A stretch of 45,466 bases of DNA from an uncultured Aquincola sp. (GTDB taxonomy: Bacteria > Pseudomonadota > Gammaproteobacteria > Burkholderiales > Burkholderiaceae), in contig CAKZXL010000700.1 of the NCBI GenBank assembly GCA_937883885.1, positions 1 to 45,466 of the forward strand, given 5' to 3'. Both the position numbers and the translations under genes were made by a program. Positions 37,953 through 45,466 of the stretch are shown piece after piece (the stretch's first letter is position 1; the number at the start of each line of letters is the position of its first letter). The notes under the pieces are model-generated. The model did not search any database. It worked only from the letters and a program-made list of their open reading frames with translations, and was not told the DNA's origin.

Positions 37953-38225
37953 GGAGTCTCCTGGCGCCGGCGCCGTTCGGTCTGAACGCTCTCGGCAGGT
38001 CAATGCGAGGCGTGCGGCTCAACTGCCGCGACTCTTTTTTTGGATTCATCGAAAACGGGCAGATCGGCTGTGGCACCGTAGACGGCGATCAGTCCGGCCT
38101 GACTGGCTATCTGGTCTATCTGGTCTATCTGGTCTTACCAAACGGACCGGATAGTATCGAGACCTATCCAGCAGTTCCATGCGGGTTCCCCCGCATGGCA
38201 GGCGGAGTTCACGTAGGAGCCTCTC
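37953..38225. other. Divergent promoter region aceE / regulator
   Basis: This 273-bp region between divergent start codons must hold both promoters. A TAGTAT at 38152-38157 could be a -10 element for the regulator, overlapping the operator in its -35 area, but the -35 match is poor. No gene is present. Confidence 0.5.
38112..38140. promoter_or_regulatory. GntR/FadR-type operator with tandem TGGTCTATC half-sites
   Basis: TGGTCTATC at 38112-38120 and 38121-38129 is followed directly by TGGTCTTACCA (38130-38140), a perfect TGGT-N3-ACCA palindrome of the kind bound by PdhR and LldR regulators. A degenerate unit, TGGCTATC, precedes them at 38104-38111. The site lies in the divergent region between aceE and the GntR-type gene and probably serves both. 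Confidence 0.7.
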
Positions 38226-39050
38226 GTGGCAAGCCAGCCGTCTTTCCGCGCCGTCGCGCATGTACGGCGCCCGCGCCTTTCGGACACGATCACCGACCAA
38301 ATCGAGGACCTCATCGCCACCGGCAAGCTCAAGCCTGGCGACAGGATGCCCGCCGAACGCGACCTTGCGCAGCAGCTCGACGTGTCGCGCCCATCGCTGC
38401 GCGAGGCGCTGCTGATCCTCGAGAGCCGCGGCCTGCTGCAGGCCCGACGGGGCGGTGGCTTCAGCGTCACCGACGTGACCGCGCCGACGATCACCGATCC
38501 GTTGGTGCACCTGCTGCAGCGTCACCCCGAGACCGTTGACGACATCCTCGAACTGCGCCACGGGCTGGAGTGCGTGGCGGCCGAGTTCGCCGCCTTGCGC
38601 GCCACCGAGGCCGACGACAAGCGGCTGCGCGAGATCGTCGGCGGCATGAAGCGCCGGCGCGGACCGGTCGACCCGCTCGAAGACACCGATCGCGATGTCG
38701 ATTTCCACATGGCGGTCGCCGAAGCCTCGCACAACGTCGCCCTGGTGCACGTGATGCGGGGCATCTTCAACCTCATGCGCATCAACATGCTGCGCTCCCG
38801 CGAGGCGCTGTGCCACCAGGCCGAGAACGTCACACTGCTCGACGAACAGCATGCCCAGATTGCCAAGGCGATCACCGCGCGCGATCCCGCGGCGGCGCGC
38901 GCGGCGGCGAACATCCACTTGAGCTTCGTGCAGGCGAGCCTGCGCGAAGCCGCCAGCAAGGGGGGCCGAAAGGCCGGCAACGGCGCCGCCGCACCAGCCC
39001 CGAGTCCGGCCCGCGCCCGCAAGCGCAGCGACGGTGACGCCGGTGCCTGA
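38226..39050 (+). CDS. GntR/FadR-family regulator (PdhR/LldR-like)
   Basis: A 274-residue repressor-type protein. Residues about 17-82 form the winged helix ([42 protein letters not shown]). Residues about 100-235 form an FCD ligand-binding domain with metal or ligand histidines ([34 protein letters not shown]). PdhR senses pyruvate and LldR senses lactate; either would suit the neighbours. The GTG start follows AGGAG at proper spacing. A basic Ala/Pro/Arg-rich tail after residue 240 is unusual. It likely represses aceE and itself through the TGGT-N3-ACCA site upstream. Confidence 0.9.
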   Translation: MASQPSFRAVAHVRRPRLSDTITDQIEDLIATGKLKPGDRMPAERDLAQQLDVSRPSLREALLILESRGLLQARRGGGFSVTDVTAPTITDPLVHLLQRHPETVDDILELRHGLECVAAEFAALRATEADDKRLREIVGGMKRRRGPVDPLEDTDRDVDFHMAVAEASHNVALVHVMRGIFNLMRINMLRSREALCHQAENVTLLDEQHAQIAKAITARDPAAARAAANIHLSFVQASLREAASKGGRKAGNGAAAPAPSPARARKRSDGDAGA

Positions 39051-40059
39051 TCCGGTCGGCGGTTTGGCGCCGGGCGATGCCACTGAATCGTTCGGTGGCT
39101 ACGACCCGAGCGCGAAGCAGAAAGCGCGGGCCAAGACGGCGCGCATCCCGATCAAGGTGGTGCCCGCCGAGGTGCTGAAGAAGCCGGATTGGATTCGGGT
39201 CAAGGCGGCGACCCCGAATTCGCGCTTCTACGAGATCAAGCAAATCCTGCGCGAGCACAAGCTGCACTCGGTGTGCGAGGAAGCCTCGTGCCCGAACATC
39301 GGCGAGTGCTTCGGCAAGGGCACGGCCACGTTCATGATCATGGGCAACAAGTGCACGCGGCGTTGCCCGTTCTGCGATGTCGGCCATGGCAGGCCCGACC
39401 CGCTGGATGCCAGCGAGCCGGAGAACCTGGCCAGGACGATCGCGGCGCTCAAGCTCAAATACGTGGTGATCACGAGCGTCGATCGCGACGACCTGCGCGA
39501 CGGCGGCGCGGCACATTTCGTCGAGTGCATTCGCCAGACGCGCGAGCGCTCGCCGGCGACGACCATCGAGGTGCTGGTGCCCGACTTCCGTGGGCGCGAC
39601 GACCGCGCGCTGGAGGTCCTGATGGCTGCGCCGCCGGACGTGATGAACCACAACCTCGAAACCGTGCCGCGCCTGTACAAGGAAGCGAGGCCCGGCAGCG
39701 ACTACGCGTTCAGCCTGAACCTGCTGAAGAAGTTCAAGGCCCTGCACCCCGGCGTACCGACGAAAAGCGGGCTGATGGTCGGCCTCGGCGAAACCGACGA
39801 AGAGATTCTGGCCGTGATGCGCGACATGCGCGCGCACGACATCGACATGCTGACGATCGGCCAGTACCTCGCGCCGAGCGGTCACCACCTGCCGGTGCGG
39901 CGCTACGTGCACCCGGACACCTTCCGCATGTTCGAGCGCGAGGCAACGGCGATCGGTTTCAGCCATGCCGCCGTTGGTGCGCTGGTGCGGTCAAGTTACC
40001 ACGCCGATCAGCAGGCGCATGCCGCCGGCGTGCCGGACGGCAGATCCGGGCGCAGTTGA
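39034..40059 (+). CDS. lipA: Lipoyl synthase
   Basis: A 341-residue radical SAM enzyme that inserts two sulfurs into octanoyl groups on E2 domains. The auxiliary cluster ligands are C81, C86 and C92 ([12 protein letters not shown]), the radical SAM cluster is C107, C111 and C114 (CTRRCPFC), and the C-terminal RSSYHADQ carries the conserved serine. The GTG start at 39034 overlaps the regulator gene by 17 nt; GTG 39043 is an alternative. Co-transcription with the regulator would tie lipoylation capacity to the lipoyl-bearing AceF and LpdA. Confidence 0.95.
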   Translation: MTPVPDPVGGLAPGDATESFGGYDPSAKQKARAKTARIPIKVVPAEVLKKPDWIRVKAATPNSRFYEIKQILREHKLHSVCEEASCPNIGECFGKGTATFMIMGNKCTRRCPFCDVGHGRPDPLDASEPENLARTIAALKLKYVVITSVDRDDLRDGGAAHFVECIRQTRERSPATTIEVLVPDFRGRDDRALEVLMAAPPDVMNHNLETVPRLYKEARPGSDYAFSLNLLKKFKALHPGVPTKSGLMVGLGETDEEILAVMRDMRAHDIDMLTIGQYLAPSGHHLPVRRYVHPDTFRMFEREATAIGFSHAAVGALVRSSYHADQQAHAAGVPDGRSGRS

Positions 40060-40413
40060 GGCGAACGATGCGGCAAGTAGACCGCGTGTTACGACACCGC
40101 CAAGCAGGACGATCCTCGACCACTGCACCCGCTCCGGACTGACACGCGGATCGGCATCATTGCGCGCACCAGCCGCCGCTGCCGGGCGATTGGACGGTCG
40201 GAGCATCGGAGGGCGGCTCGGTCACAAACCGGACTTGGCGAGCGCGGACTCCTGAGCGTCGGTCGTTGAGCGCCTTGCGTGCCAGTTATTGAGCCTGAGC
40301 GGGATGGGCACGGAGCAGAGTGACCAACTCTCATTCGACTGAGGCCCAGTTTTCGAACTTCGGCTATCTCTATCTCCCGCTTTCGTGCTTTCAGTGTCGG
40401 TACCAGATCGCTG
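40060..40413. other. Intergenic region without recognisable genes
   Basis: About 350 bp between lipA and the dnaE2 remnant. I find no frame with family resemblance, no clear terminator and no repeat matching elsewhere in the window. It contains a loose CGTGCC/GGCACG pairing of doubtful meaning. It probably marks a junction between the metabolic island and the mobile region. Confidence 0.4.
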
Positions 40414-41100
40414 TCAATGAAAATCTCTACTACTCGTCGCCAGCCCACCCAGCAAGGCCGTCAGATCCTCGACATGCCCGGCGATCAGGTTACGCACGTC
40501 GCCATCGCGCTGCCAGGTGCCCTTCACCGCCATCAGCTTTGAACGCAGCAGCGGCCCGCGCAACTGCGCCTTGAGCTTGGGCCAAACGATCACCTGCACG
40601 CTGCCGGTCTCGTCCTCCAGCGACACGAACATCACGCCCTTGGCGGTCTCAGGCTGCTGCCGCACCGTCACGATGCCGCAGGCCCGCGCCAACATCCCGT
40701 CCGGCGAGTCGTGCAACTCGGCCGCCGTGCACCAACCTTGCTTGGCCAGCACCGGCCGAAGGATGGCCAGCGGATGGCGGCGTAGCGTCAGGCCCGTGGC
40801 CGCGTAGTCCCACACGACCTCCTCACCCTCCGGCGCAGCCGGCAGTTCGAGCTCTTCCTCGTTCACCGGCGCCTGTTTCAGCAACTGCGGCGCCGAGCGC
40901 TGCCCGGCGGCCTCCCAGACCTGCTGTCGTCGATGGCCAGCCAGGCTCATCAGCGCATCGGCAGCGGCCAGCAACGTCATCTCGGGGTAATCGGATTTTT
41001 CCTGCAAATTGACACGCTGACCAAGAAAAACTCTAACCGCGACAAGCACTTGCAAAATCGGTTCTCGCGGACCCGTTGTGCTTTCGGTGCAGATTGACAC
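40414..41100 (-). pseudogene. dnaE2: Error-prone DNA polymerase DnaE2 (ImuC), C-terminal fragment
   Basis: The frame encodes the last about 190 residues of DnaE2: LAGHRRQQVWEAAGQ, VWDYAATGLTLRRHP, the OB-fold region VRQQPETAKGVMFVSLEDETG and the natural C-terminus LLGGLATSSRDFH. Full DnaE2 exceeds 1000 residues, so the polymerase core is absent. Homology begins at about 40975; the upstream part of the frame (to 41100) is junction sequence containing one of two direct repeats. imuA and imuB are not present. It is a non-functional remnant. Confidence 0.85.
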
Positions 41101-41104
41101 GCTG
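41003..41104. repeat. 17-bp direct repeat pair beside the dnaE2 break
   Basis: TGCAAATTGACACGCTG (41003-41019) and TGCAGATTGACACGCTG (41088-41104) differ at one base and start 85 bp apart, between the dnaE2 break and the recombinase gene. They could be repeated terminal binding sites of an insertion sequence or arm sites of a recombinase; I cannot tell which. Confidence 0.6.
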
Positions 41105-41121
41105 CCACCTGCCCCAGCCGT

Positions 41122-42807
41122 TCACACCGCCGGCGCCTCGAACGCCCCACCTATCTGCTTGGCCCGGCGAAGATCGTCCGAGTGCAGGTACATCGAAGTG
41201 GTGGACAAGGACGCGTGCCGCAGGTTGTCTCGAACGGTCGTCAGCTCCGCCCCGCGCTGAAGCGCATGGGTCGCGTGTGTGTGGCGCATCCAGTGCGGCG
41301 TGGCCCGCCGCAGTTTCTCGGCCAGTGCCGGATTCGTGTCGGCCAGGACATCGGCCGTTTTGGCGAAGAACCTCTTCACGATTGCCCACAACCGCTTGGA
41401 CGTGATGCCGACCTCGCCATCGAGGCTGCCGAGCAAAGGCGTGGCGGGGTTCCACTTGCCCGGCGTCACGGGAAGGCCGCGCTGTGCCAGATTCCGGGCC
41501 AGCACCCCACGCGCCAGTCCAGGCAGCACCACCTTGCCGGCCTTGCTGCCCTTGCCGACCACGTGCAACCAGTGATCGCCGTGCGCATCGACCTCGATCG
41601 ATCCCAGCGTGGCGTGCACAAGTTCGCCGGCACGCAGCCCCGTGCTGTAGCTGAAGTCGATCAGGAAGCGAAGCCTTTGGGCTGCGCCCGGCTGCCAACC
41701 ATACGACCACTCCAGCCCCTCGGCGGCAGTCCTCACCAGATTCCATTCCCCCTCGGAGAAGGCTCTCGTCGTGTCCAGGGTCGTCTGCCTGGCGCCGCGG
41801 ACCTTGATGCCGGCGAAGGGATTGGCCAGCACGTACCGCTGCTCGATCAGCCACCGGAACATCGAGCTCAGCACGGACAGCGCATAGGCCCTGGAGCGCG
41901 TGGACAGGCCGCCAGCGAACGGCCGCCACTCGGCGGAGTGGCGAGGTGACGCCGGCCCCACCCAACGCTGCCTCGGCGTCGGTTGCCGCAAGAAAGCCCG
42001 GTACGCCACGGCGTCCTCGGTGGCCAGCGAGGACAGGGCCACGCCGCGCTCGACGATGGCCCACAGGATCAGCCGCTCGGCTTCCTTGCGGTAGGCCCGC
42101 TGCGTGGCGGGGGCTTCGTGCAACGACAGCCAAGCCTGGACCGCCTCGTAGTCGTTGTTGGCCCGCAGGACGCACGACGCGCGCGGAGCACGATACAGGC
42201 CCATGCTGCCGTCGACCTCCTCTGGTACGACGAGCTTCTCCCAGGGGACCACATCCGATGGCGAGCTGGTTACCAGCAGCGCGCGAGCACGGTCAGTCAG
42301 GTCTTCATGCGCAGCGAAGAAGGCTTTGATCCGGCGCGCACCGGCCACACCAAGGCCGTCGATGTCGACCCACCAACGTCTGCGGCGAGGTACCCGAAGC
42401 GTTAGGTCGGCCAGGGTCTTGATGCCGGACTTGCGTAGTACTGCGGCGACGCCGGGCTCGAGCCAGTCGTCGATTGCGTCGCCGATCAGGGGGACGGGAA
42501 CGGCTGCGCTACGGAGCTGTTCGACGGCGGCGGCCACGGCGCGCGCGGCCGCGGGGCCTTTGCGGGCAGGTCCCGTGAAGAGCTTTGCAAGGTCATCACG
42601 GTGGCGCGACCTGGCGAAGGCTGCGATGTCGCGGCGGATCGCTCCGATGACGCCCCGTGAGGATTGACCGGCCACGCGAGATTCACCGAGGTACCTCGTC
42701 ACCGCATCTTTCGAGGCCAGACCCTCATGCCAGGCCCGCAGCGCCGCAAGGGCCGCAGAGTCAGGCAGTGACAGCGATGCTGCGGTTACAGACAGACCGG
42801 TTTCCAC
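41122..42807 (-). CDS. Tyrosine recombinase / site-specific integrase
   Basis: A 561-residue recombinase, longer than typical XerC or phage integrases because of an N-terminal extension of about 200 residues with a helix-hairpin-helix-like segment (GIKTLADL to LGVAGARRIKAFF, 128-164). A SAM-like core-binding domain follows (about 215-325). The catalytic domain has Arg392 (TGLRAGEL), His505/Arg508 (HWMRHTH), His531 and nucleophile Tyr540 (TTSMYLH). All catalytic residues are kept. The start is a GTG without clear SD. An inverted repeat lies 27 bp upstream. It probably moves the adjacent accessory DNA. Confidence 0.9.
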   Translation of the reverse strand: METGLSVTAASLSLPDSAALAALRAWHEGLASKDAVTRYLGESRVAGQSSRGVIGAIRRDIAAFARSRHRDDLAKLFTGPARKGPAAARAVAAAVEQLRSAAVPVPLIGDAIDDWLEPGVAAVLRKSGIKTLADLTLRVPRRRRWWVDIDGLGVAGARRIKAFFAAHEDLTDRARALLVTSSPSDVVPWEKLVVPEEVDGSMGLYRAPRASCVLRANNDYEAVQAWLSLHEAPATQRAYRKEAERLILWAIVERGVALSSLATEDAVAYRAFLRQPTPRQRWVGPASPRHSAEWRPFAGGLSTRSRAYALSVLSSMFRWLIEQRYVLANPFAGIKVRGARQTTLDTTRAFSEGEWNLVRTAAEGLEWSYGWQPGAAQRLRFLIDFSYSTGLRAGELVHATLGSIEVDAHGDHWLHVVGKGSKAGKVVLPGLARGVLARNLAQRGLPVTPGKWNPATPLLGSLDGEVGITSKRLWAIVKRFFAKTADVLADTNPALAEKLRRATPHWMRHTHATHALQRGAELTTVRDNLRHASLSTTSMYLHSDDLRRAKQIGGAFEAPAV

Positions 42808-42833
42808 GCAGATCAGTTTACTTCACTGGCAGT

Positions 42834-42865
42834 GCTATGCCGATAAGGTTAGTTATCGGCATAGC
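42834..42865. repeat. 13-bp-arm inverted repeat with 6-bp spacer upstream of the recombinase
   Basis: GCTATGCCGATAA (42834-42846) and TTATCGGCATAGC (42853-42865) are perfect inverse copies around GGTTAG. This matches the arm and spacer geometry of core sites used by tyrosine recombinases such as dif or lox. It could instead be an operator. A smaller CACT-GGC-AGTG palindrome (42824-42834) adjoins it. No run of U follows, so it is not a terminator. Confidence 0.7.
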
Positions 42866-42994
42866 GTTGACAAGAGTCCACTTGCTCAAGGCTTGCACCG
42901 CCGGTTTCGGGCTTTGGGCGCCCTTGGTCAGCAGGGGCGGAGATGGCCGCGGCCGTCACATCTTGCCCTTGCCAGCTGTCTCCATTTGCCGCAT

Positions 42995-43023
42995 TTGCTC
43001 GGTTGGTCGGATTTGCTTAGAAT
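42995..43023 (+). promoter_or_regulatory. Sigma-70-type promoter of the antitoxin gene (leaderless)
   Basis: TTGCTC (42995-43000), a 17-bp spacer and TAGAAT (43018-43023) form a good -35/-10 pair. The predicted start of transcription coincides with the ATG at 43030, so the message would lack a leader. Three ATTTGC units (42984, 42993, 43011) overlap the promoter and may be half-sites for autoregulation. Confidence 0.55.
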
Positions 43024-43029
43024 CTGCCT

Positions 43030-43644
43030 ATGAGCACCGATCTCAGCACTCCCGTCCTGCTGCGCCGCATCGCGCAGCTCGAGGCCACCGTTGGGCGCCT
43101 CAGCGAAGACCTCGGCACTCTGCGCACTGCGGTCAGCAAGCAAGGCCTGCAACTGCCAAGGACACAAGGCGTTCGAGCCCGAGTGGCGCACGCCGACTCC
43201 ACTGCCGCGGACAACCCGCATGCTCAGGCTACCGGTGGCCTAGCGGGCGCCACCGCGCGCGGCGAGGCAGCGCGTGTCCAGTGGGTCAAGGATGGCTTCG
43301 TCGTACCGGGTGAGCAACTCGCGCATGCCTGGGGGCTCACCCGTCAGGCTTTGGCGCCGGCCGCAGACCGGGGTGAGATCTTCGCGGTGAAGGTCGGCAA
43401 TCGGCTGTACTACCCGCAGGCATTCCTCGGGATGGACCGCGAGGCCGTGGCAGCCATTTGCCGCGCGCTCGGTGACCTCGGCGCCAGCGAGAAACTGATG
43501 TTCTGGCTGCGCGAGCACGGCGCCCTCTCAGGAACAAGCGTTGCTGCCGCGTTGGAGGCGGGGACTGCCCTGGCCAAGGTGGAGCGCCTGGCCGCGGCAT
43601 GGGCGCGCGAGCGAGGCGCCTCGCGTGTCAGTGCGGCTGCCTGA
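43030..43644 (+). CDS. Putative antitoxin of a RES-type toxin-antitoxin pair
   Basis: A 204-residue protein. An N-terminal coiled coil (LLRRIAQLEATVGRLSEDLGTLRTAV) is followed by a variable linker. A DNA-binding-like segment follows (PGEQLAHAWGLTRQALAPAADRGEIFAV). The C-terminal helical region (EKLMFWLREHGALSGTSVAAALEAG and VERLAAAWARE) resembles the Xre/MbcA/ParS toxin-binding domain pattern. It overlaps the RES gene by 20 nt. Direct similarity is modest; the antitoxin role is inferred mainly from the neighbour. Confidence 0.7.
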   Translation: MSTDLSTPVLLRRIAQLEATVGRLSEDLGTLRTAVSKQGLQLPRTQGVRARVAHADSTAADNPHAQATGGLAGATARGEAARVQWVKDGFVVPGEQLAHAWGLTRQALAPAADRGEIFAVKVGNRLYYPQAFLGMDREAVAAICRALGDLGASEKLMFWLREHGALSGTSVAAALEAGTALAKVERLAAAWARERGASRVSAAA

Positions 43645-44224
43645 TCTCGGTTCCTTCGAGGATCTGCTTCCACCTACCAGGATCGATGTCGCGTCGCTCG
43701 TGCGGCTGAGCCGGCATCCGGCTACCGAGCCGTTCTGGTCGGCCGGCGTCTACCGTTTCGACGATCCCGATCCTGGCAGTGCCGACGCGTTCGGCACCTG
43801 CTACGCCGCCAGCACCATCGAGGTAGCCTTCGCCGAAAGCGTCATCCATGAGTGCGGGCGGTTCGTCAGAGGCAGCTACGAGGTGCCGGCCGCAGAACTG
43901 ACCGAGCGCTCGGTCGTACGGTTCGCCTGTGAACGGCGCAAGACGCTGGTACTGGCTGACGTGACCGGTGCAGCACTCAAGGCCCTGGGACTGAACAACG
44001 ACATCAGTGCATCCGCCGACTACACGGCGAGCCAGGCCTGGGCACGGGCGATCCACGGCGCGAGTCTGCGCTGGGATGGAATCCGGTACGTGTCGCGGCA
44101 GATGAACAAGGGCTTCGCCTACGCCATCTTCGAGCGCAGTGGGATGCACAAGGTGCGAGCCGAGAAGCTCAAGGCGCGGCAGGTCGATGACCTGTGCGAT
44201 CGGTTCAACGTCACCGCGGTCTGA
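43625..44224 (+). CDS. RES-domain toxin (NAD+-degrading family)
   Basis: A 199-residue RES-family protein. The characteristic VYRFDDP, then FGTCYAASTIEVAFAESVIHE (arginine, tyrosine and glutamate of the family), and a C-terminal WDGIRYVSRQMNKGFAYAIFER are present. RES toxins of type II systems deplete NAD+. The start GTG at 43625, with GAGG eight nt upstream, overlaps the antitoxin gene end; GTG 43631 is an alternative. Longer in-frame starts further upstream add only low-complexity sequence read from within the antitoxin gene. Confidence 0.88.
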   Translation: MSVRLPDLGSFEDLLPPTRIDVASLVRLSRHPATEPFWSAGVYRFDDPDPGSADAFGTCYAASTIEVAFAESVIHECGRFVRGSYEVPAAELTERSVVRFACERRKTLVLADVTGAALKALGLNNDISASADYTASQAWARAIHGASLRWDGIRYVSRQMNKGFAYAIFERSGMHKVRAEKLKARQVDDLCDRFNVTAV

Positions 44225-44359
44225 CGGCGCCACGGTCCGAACGCGAAGGTCGGCGATCTGGTGTACACCGGCCGTTCGTCGGCGAAAACCAGTCGGCTCC
44301 ACTCGGCCATTCGCTGCCAGCCACTGGAGACCGCTTCCGGACGACAAAACATCTGTCCC
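44225..44359. other. Gap between the RES toxin and the DUF305 gene
   Basis: 135 bp between convergent genes. No convincing terminator or gene is visible. Confidence 0.3.
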
Positions 44360-44929
44360 TCACCGGACGGCCTGTTCTATCTCCGACTTCATGTCCTGCG
44401 TCAGTGCTGCAGTCGAAGGCGGCAGAGCCGCTGATCCCCGTGCACCGTTCTTGTCGATGTCTTCCACTAGGAGCTTCATCTCGGCGATCTCCTTGACCTG
44501 CGCACGAATGATCGCGTCGGCCAGCTTCCGCACGCGTGGATCGCGCAGGGTAGCCTTGCGCGCGTTGTTGATGGCGATCGAGTGATGCGGAATCATTGAC
44601 TTCATGAAGTCAACGTCGCCGATCAGCGTTTGCTGACGATTGACTGCGAGAATGATGACGCCGAGCAAGATGGCACCAACCAAGATGGCCAGCTTCGTTC
44701 CTGGCCCGGTGTACATCTTCCACATAAAGGCCAGCATGATGACCGCCATCACGCAGCCCATGACGACCGACGACACAAGCCTGGTCAGGCTGAAGGTGAC
44801 GTGATCAGCACTGAAGACCAGCTGGTACATAAGCGGAAACATAACGATCGTCGACGTGGCAATCATCGCGAAGAAGCGGCCCCAGCCCATCTTGATCGCC
44901 ATGTCGGTGGTTCGGCTCTTGGTCTCCAT
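44360..44929 (-). CDS. DUF305 membrane protein
   Basis: A 189-residue protein. Three predicted membrane helices (about 19-39, 50-70 and 79-97) are followed by a single DUF305 four-helix segment with the family motif [13 protein letters not shown] (His115, His116) and [19 protein letters not shown]305 proteins are often found near copper or other metal resistance genes, but their role is not established. The ATG at 44929 lies after a GGAG-like purine tract. It probably travels as cargo of the mobile region; no metal genes are visible nearby. Confidence 0.85.
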   Translation of the reverse strand: METKSRTTDMAIKMGWGRFFAMIATSTIVMFPLMYQLVFSADHVTFSLTRLVSSVVMGCVMAVIMLAFMWKMYTGPGTKLAILVGAILLGVIILAVNRQQTLIGDVDFMKSMIPHHSIAINNARKATLRDPRVRKLADAIIRAQVKEIAEMKLLVEDIDKNGARGSAALPPSTAALTQDMKSEIEQAVR

Positions 44930-45191
44930 GCGCGGGCTCCTTCGCTTTGTCGCGGGGGATGGAAGGCGCGATCAAGGTCGCTGGCACTTGCACCCGCCAT
45001 TTCATGTCGGGCAATCCGCATTCCCAGCGCAAGAAGATCGAACCCGGCCTCTTGGATGACCGCTTCCGCTGCGTTCAATCAGCAACTTGAGCGGCAGAAG
45101 TGGGTCGTTGGCCGCCCGTCACCAGTCGCCGCTGAAGGTCAGCTGACCGTCCCATCGCCGACATCCCGGCTTTCGGCACGTTACCGCGGGC
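44930..45191. other. Gap between the DUF305 gene and the transposase end
   Basis: About 260 bp that should include the Tn3-type inverted repeat downstream of tnpA. I could not identify a 38-bp repeat beginning GGGG or any gene here. Confidence 0.35.
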
Positions 45192-45466
45192 TCACCGGCC
45201 AGGCTTGGCCGCGCCAAGCACGGCGGTGCCCTCTACCAGCACGTCCGCGTACCGCTCGACGTTGAACCGGAACGTCCCACGGAAGTTGATGTGTGAGAAG
45301 TGCGCCGGGCCAATTCGCCGCAGCCAGTCCTCCTCGATGCCGACGCCATCCCGGTTGAGCTTCGTCACCACTGTGTCCATGCGATTGGTGTTCCACGCCA
45401 ACACGATGTTGGTCAACAGTGCGTGAGCTCCCGAAATTGCCGCCATCTCTTGCCGCCGGCGGCCAC
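45192..45466 (-). CDS. tnpA: Tn3-family transposase TnpA, C-terminal part (cut by window edge)
   Basis: The frame enters at the window end and gives RRRQEMAAISGAHALLTNIV, then LAWNT and IGPAHFSHINFRGTFRF, ending at 45192. RRRQ-x-E-M-x-A-I-S-G-A-H-A-L-L-T-N-I-V-x-A-W-N-T is the well-known C-terminal block of Tn3-type transposases (about 1000 residues). The N-terminal part lies outside the window, so intactness is unknown. Confidence 0.88.
   Translation of the reverse strand, partial: GRRRQEMAAISGAHALLTNIVLAWNTNRMDTVVTKLNRDGVGIEEDWLRRIGPAHFSHINFRGTFRFNVERYADVLVEGTAVLGAAKPGR

Noticed and set aside
40258..40300. CGTGCC/GGCACG pairing as terminator or integron-like site after lipA.
   Set aside because: The loop is about 24 nt, the stem only 6 bp and no T-run follows; no second site is visible.
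45100..45191. 38-bp Tn3 inverted repeat downstream of tnpA.
   Set aside because: No GGGG-starting 38-mer or convincing match to known Tn3-type ends was found by eye.

Overview
The window is GC-rich, densely coded bacterial DNA. Class I PHA synthase genes, a PdhR-type regulator beside aceE, a homodimeric E1 and GTG/ATG starts with short overlaps point to a betaproteobacterium of the order Burkholderiales. This is inferred from gene content; no 16S or other marker gene is present. Mobile-element debris lies at both ends (IS3-type transposase tail at 1-87; dnaE2 fragment, tyrosine recombinase, toxin-antitoxin pair and Tn3-type transposase end at 40.4-45.5 kb), so the window looks like an accessory island.

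Region 1 (about 0.2-14.5 kb, plus strand) is a nitrogen-scavenging cluster: fused ureAB, ureC, ureG, ureD, ureE, ureF, a signal-less family 5 solute-binding protein, an AmiC-like amide sensor, an AmiR-like ANTAR antiterminator, a urea/amide-type ABC transporter (binding protein, permease, permease-ATPase fusion, ATPase) and a nitrilase-superfamily amidohydrolase. Two 77-nt copies of one RNA element (234-310 and 8899-8975) precede ureAB and the transporter. Each can fold as two small hairpins, the second sharing its 3' strand with an intrinsic terminator, which is the layout of ANTAR targets. The AmiC/AmiR pair encoded just before the second copy is therefore the likely controller of both modules. 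The cluster ends exactly where a PAS-domain gene is cut short.

Region 2 (15.1-38.0 kb, minus strand) is a run of 17 genes with no gap above about 45 bp: aceE-aceF-lpdA, an alpha/beta hydrolase, ndh, phaC-phaA-phaB-phasin, cydA-cydB, pntA-pntB, lldP-lutA-lutB-lutC. Together they would import and oxidise lactate to pyruvate, convert pyruvate to acetyl-CoA, polymerise it to polyhydroxybutyrate, supply NADPH by transhydrogenation and burn NADH through NDH-2 and a bd-type quinol oxidase. Divergent from aceE lie a GntR/FadR-type regulator and lipA (lipoyl synthase); the shared intergenic region holds a perfect TGGTCTTACCA operator preceded by tandem TGGTCTATC half-sites.

Region 3 (40.1-45.5 kb) is mobile or degraded DNA: a 5'-truncated dnaE2, a large tyrosine recombinase with a 13-bp-arm inverted repeat just upstream of its start, a RES-type toxin-antitoxin module with an apparently leaderless antitoxin promoter, a DUF305 membrane protein and the C-terminus of a Tn3-family transposase running off the end. 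No tRNA, rRNA or CRISPR array was seen.
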